A stretch of 64,000 nucleotides of DNA. It comes from Stomoxys calcitrans (taxonomy: Eukaryota; Arthropoda; Insecta; Diptera; Muscidae). The notes under the pieces were generated by a model, which was not told the origin of the DNA, did no database searches, and was given only the letters and a program-made list of their open reading frames with translations. Within the stretch, counting starts at the first letter, position 1, and each line of letters begins with the position of its first letter. The translations under genes were made by a program, and so were the position numbers. Below, in pieces: positions 63,185-64,000 of this stretch. The stretch covers positions 153,370,941 to 153,434,940 of the forward strand of contig NC_081553.1 of the NCBI RefSeq assembly GCF_963082655.1, in the 5' to 3' direction.

Positions 63185-63690
63185 ACTGTTGTTGTTGTTG
63201 TAGCAGTTTATTGTGTTCTATCTTTCGTCTGCTTAATTCTGTTGAGTGTCAAGACCCAGGAACTCTGCGACTAAGGTGGGGTGCGTCCACAGGGATCTGG
63301 GTCTGAGTCGAGTGGGTCTGGCCGGGCAGTTAAACAGGTGACGTGTATCGTGCGGTCCGTGGTTACAATCGGGACATACATCTTGCACGTCGGCATCAAT
63401 TCTAGCTCTGTGCGAATTGAGGCGGCTCCATCTGCCGGAACGTAATTGAGCCAGAACCACTCTGGTTTGCCGGGGGAGGTCGATTTCTTCGGGTGCAATG
63501 GGTGGCGGTCGTTCTCCAAGGACTACATTCACCCGGTAGCCAATTACCGCGTCTGCTACCGTGTCTGCATGAATGTTGTTCAGACCCGCTTGACCTAGAG
63601 GTTCTCTCTTGTAGCGCTGAACCTCACGCTCTAGATCGTGTAGATCTACCTTAAGGCTTCTGGGCGGTGGGTATCTATCCACAAGATGAT
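63185..63690 (-). pseudogene. Jockey-type LINE 3' end (C-terminal ORF2) on the minus strand
   Basis: Open from about 63690 down to the stop near 63233: SLKVDLHDLEREVQRYKREP, VNVVLGERPPPIAPEEIDLP, LAQLRSGRWSRLNSHRARID, then the zinc-finger-like CPDCNHGPHDTRHLFNCPAR and the end VAEFLGLDTQQN. The 3' UTR and a (CAA)n tail (GTTGTTGTTGTTGTAG on plus, 63187-63202) follow. This is the best preserved copy of the C-terminus in the window. It is 5'-truncated where it meets an inverted copy at 63690. Confidence 0.8.
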
Positions 63691-63691
63691 G

Positions 63692-63905
63692 ATTTGGAAT
63701 GTAGTCCTTGGAGAACGACCGCCACCCATTGCACTTGAAGAAATCGACCACCCCCGGCAAACCAGAGAAGTTCTGGCTCAATTACGTTCCGGCAGATGCA
63801 GCCGCCTCAATTCCTACAGAGCTAGGAATGATGCCGACGTGCAAGATGTATATCCCGATTGTTACCAGGGACCGCACGATACACGTCACCTGTTTAACTG
63901 CCCGA
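63692..63905 (+). pseudogene. Inverted partial copy of the same LINE C-terminus
   Basis: Plus-strand NVVLGERPPPIALEEIDHPR, LAQLRSGRCSRLNSYRARND, YPDCYQGPHDTRHLFNCP duplicates 63530-63320 in opposite orientation with several substitutions (the first finger Cys is Y). It ends abruptly at 63905 in unrelated sequence. Confidence 0.75.
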
Positions 63906-64000
63906 ATAATTTTTTCGAGTCACAGTTCCAAAAATTAAAACAAATGATTTATCTGTAAATTCATACAATTTGTAGAAACAAAGGTAAACAAAAGATAGAA

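Overview
The window is eukaryotic, AT-rich and packed with transposable elements. It most likely comes from a higher (brachyceran) fly. That is inferred from a Drosophila-like eIF4B exon and from the repeat community (BEL/Pao, copia, Jockey-like, R1/LOA-like and CR1-like LINEs, mariner/Tc1, Helitrons, a Penelope-like remnant). The species cannot be fixed from sequence alone.

Host gene. The one confident host gene is eIF4B on the minus strand. A 1041-bp exon (52042-53082) carries the N-terminal eIF4B motif and the RRM. Two smaller minus-strand exon candidates (24742-24781 and 8923-9028) and a possible terminal exon (8474-8689) follow in order, with canonical splice sites and matching phases. 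If they belong together, eIF4B spans at least 44 kb here and nearly everything else in the window is intron. The first exon and promoter are not visible.

Layout. 1-4059: two forward Helitron remnants made of ~131-bp tandem units, hit by a mariner-like element and a SINE. 4556-8460: patchwork of LINE and transposase fragments. 8474-9028: two candidate exons. 9.2-10.2 kb: AT-rich repeat and a tRNA-derived SINE with a 13-bp target duplication. 10.5-13.7 kb: LTR-element remnant whose LTR is split by a reverse Helitron; a second LTR copy at 17.7 kb preserves the empty site. 13.7-19.4 kb: minus-strand LINE remnants. 19.8-22.7 kb: near-identical 1.46-kb tandem duplication. 23.8-24.6 kb: internally deleted mariner. 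25.4-28.2 kb: LINE remnants. 28.3-38.6 kb: truncated copia-type element next to a Tc1-type transposon, into which a BEL/Pao retrotransposon with an intact 1744-codon ORF has inserted. 38.6-44.5 kb: two degraded LINEs. 44.6-51.3 kb: second copia fragment split by a Jockey-like LINE, itself split by a fold-back mariner derivative; then a LINE split by a hAT-like inverted-repeat element that is split by the same fold-back family. 53.2-54.3 kb: Penelope-like remnant and a mariner MITE. 55.0-57.0 kb: reverse Helitron. 57-61.7 kb: LINE remnants around a clean 153-bp tandem array. 62-63.9 kb: reverse Helitron, then LINE 3' ends in inverted orientation.

Age and activity. The BEL/Pao element is the youngest and best preserved: its LTRs match over all 306 shared bases by eye. 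Most other coding remnants carry stops, frameshifts or truncations. Several insertions can be dated relative to one another because removing the inner element restores the outer sequence.
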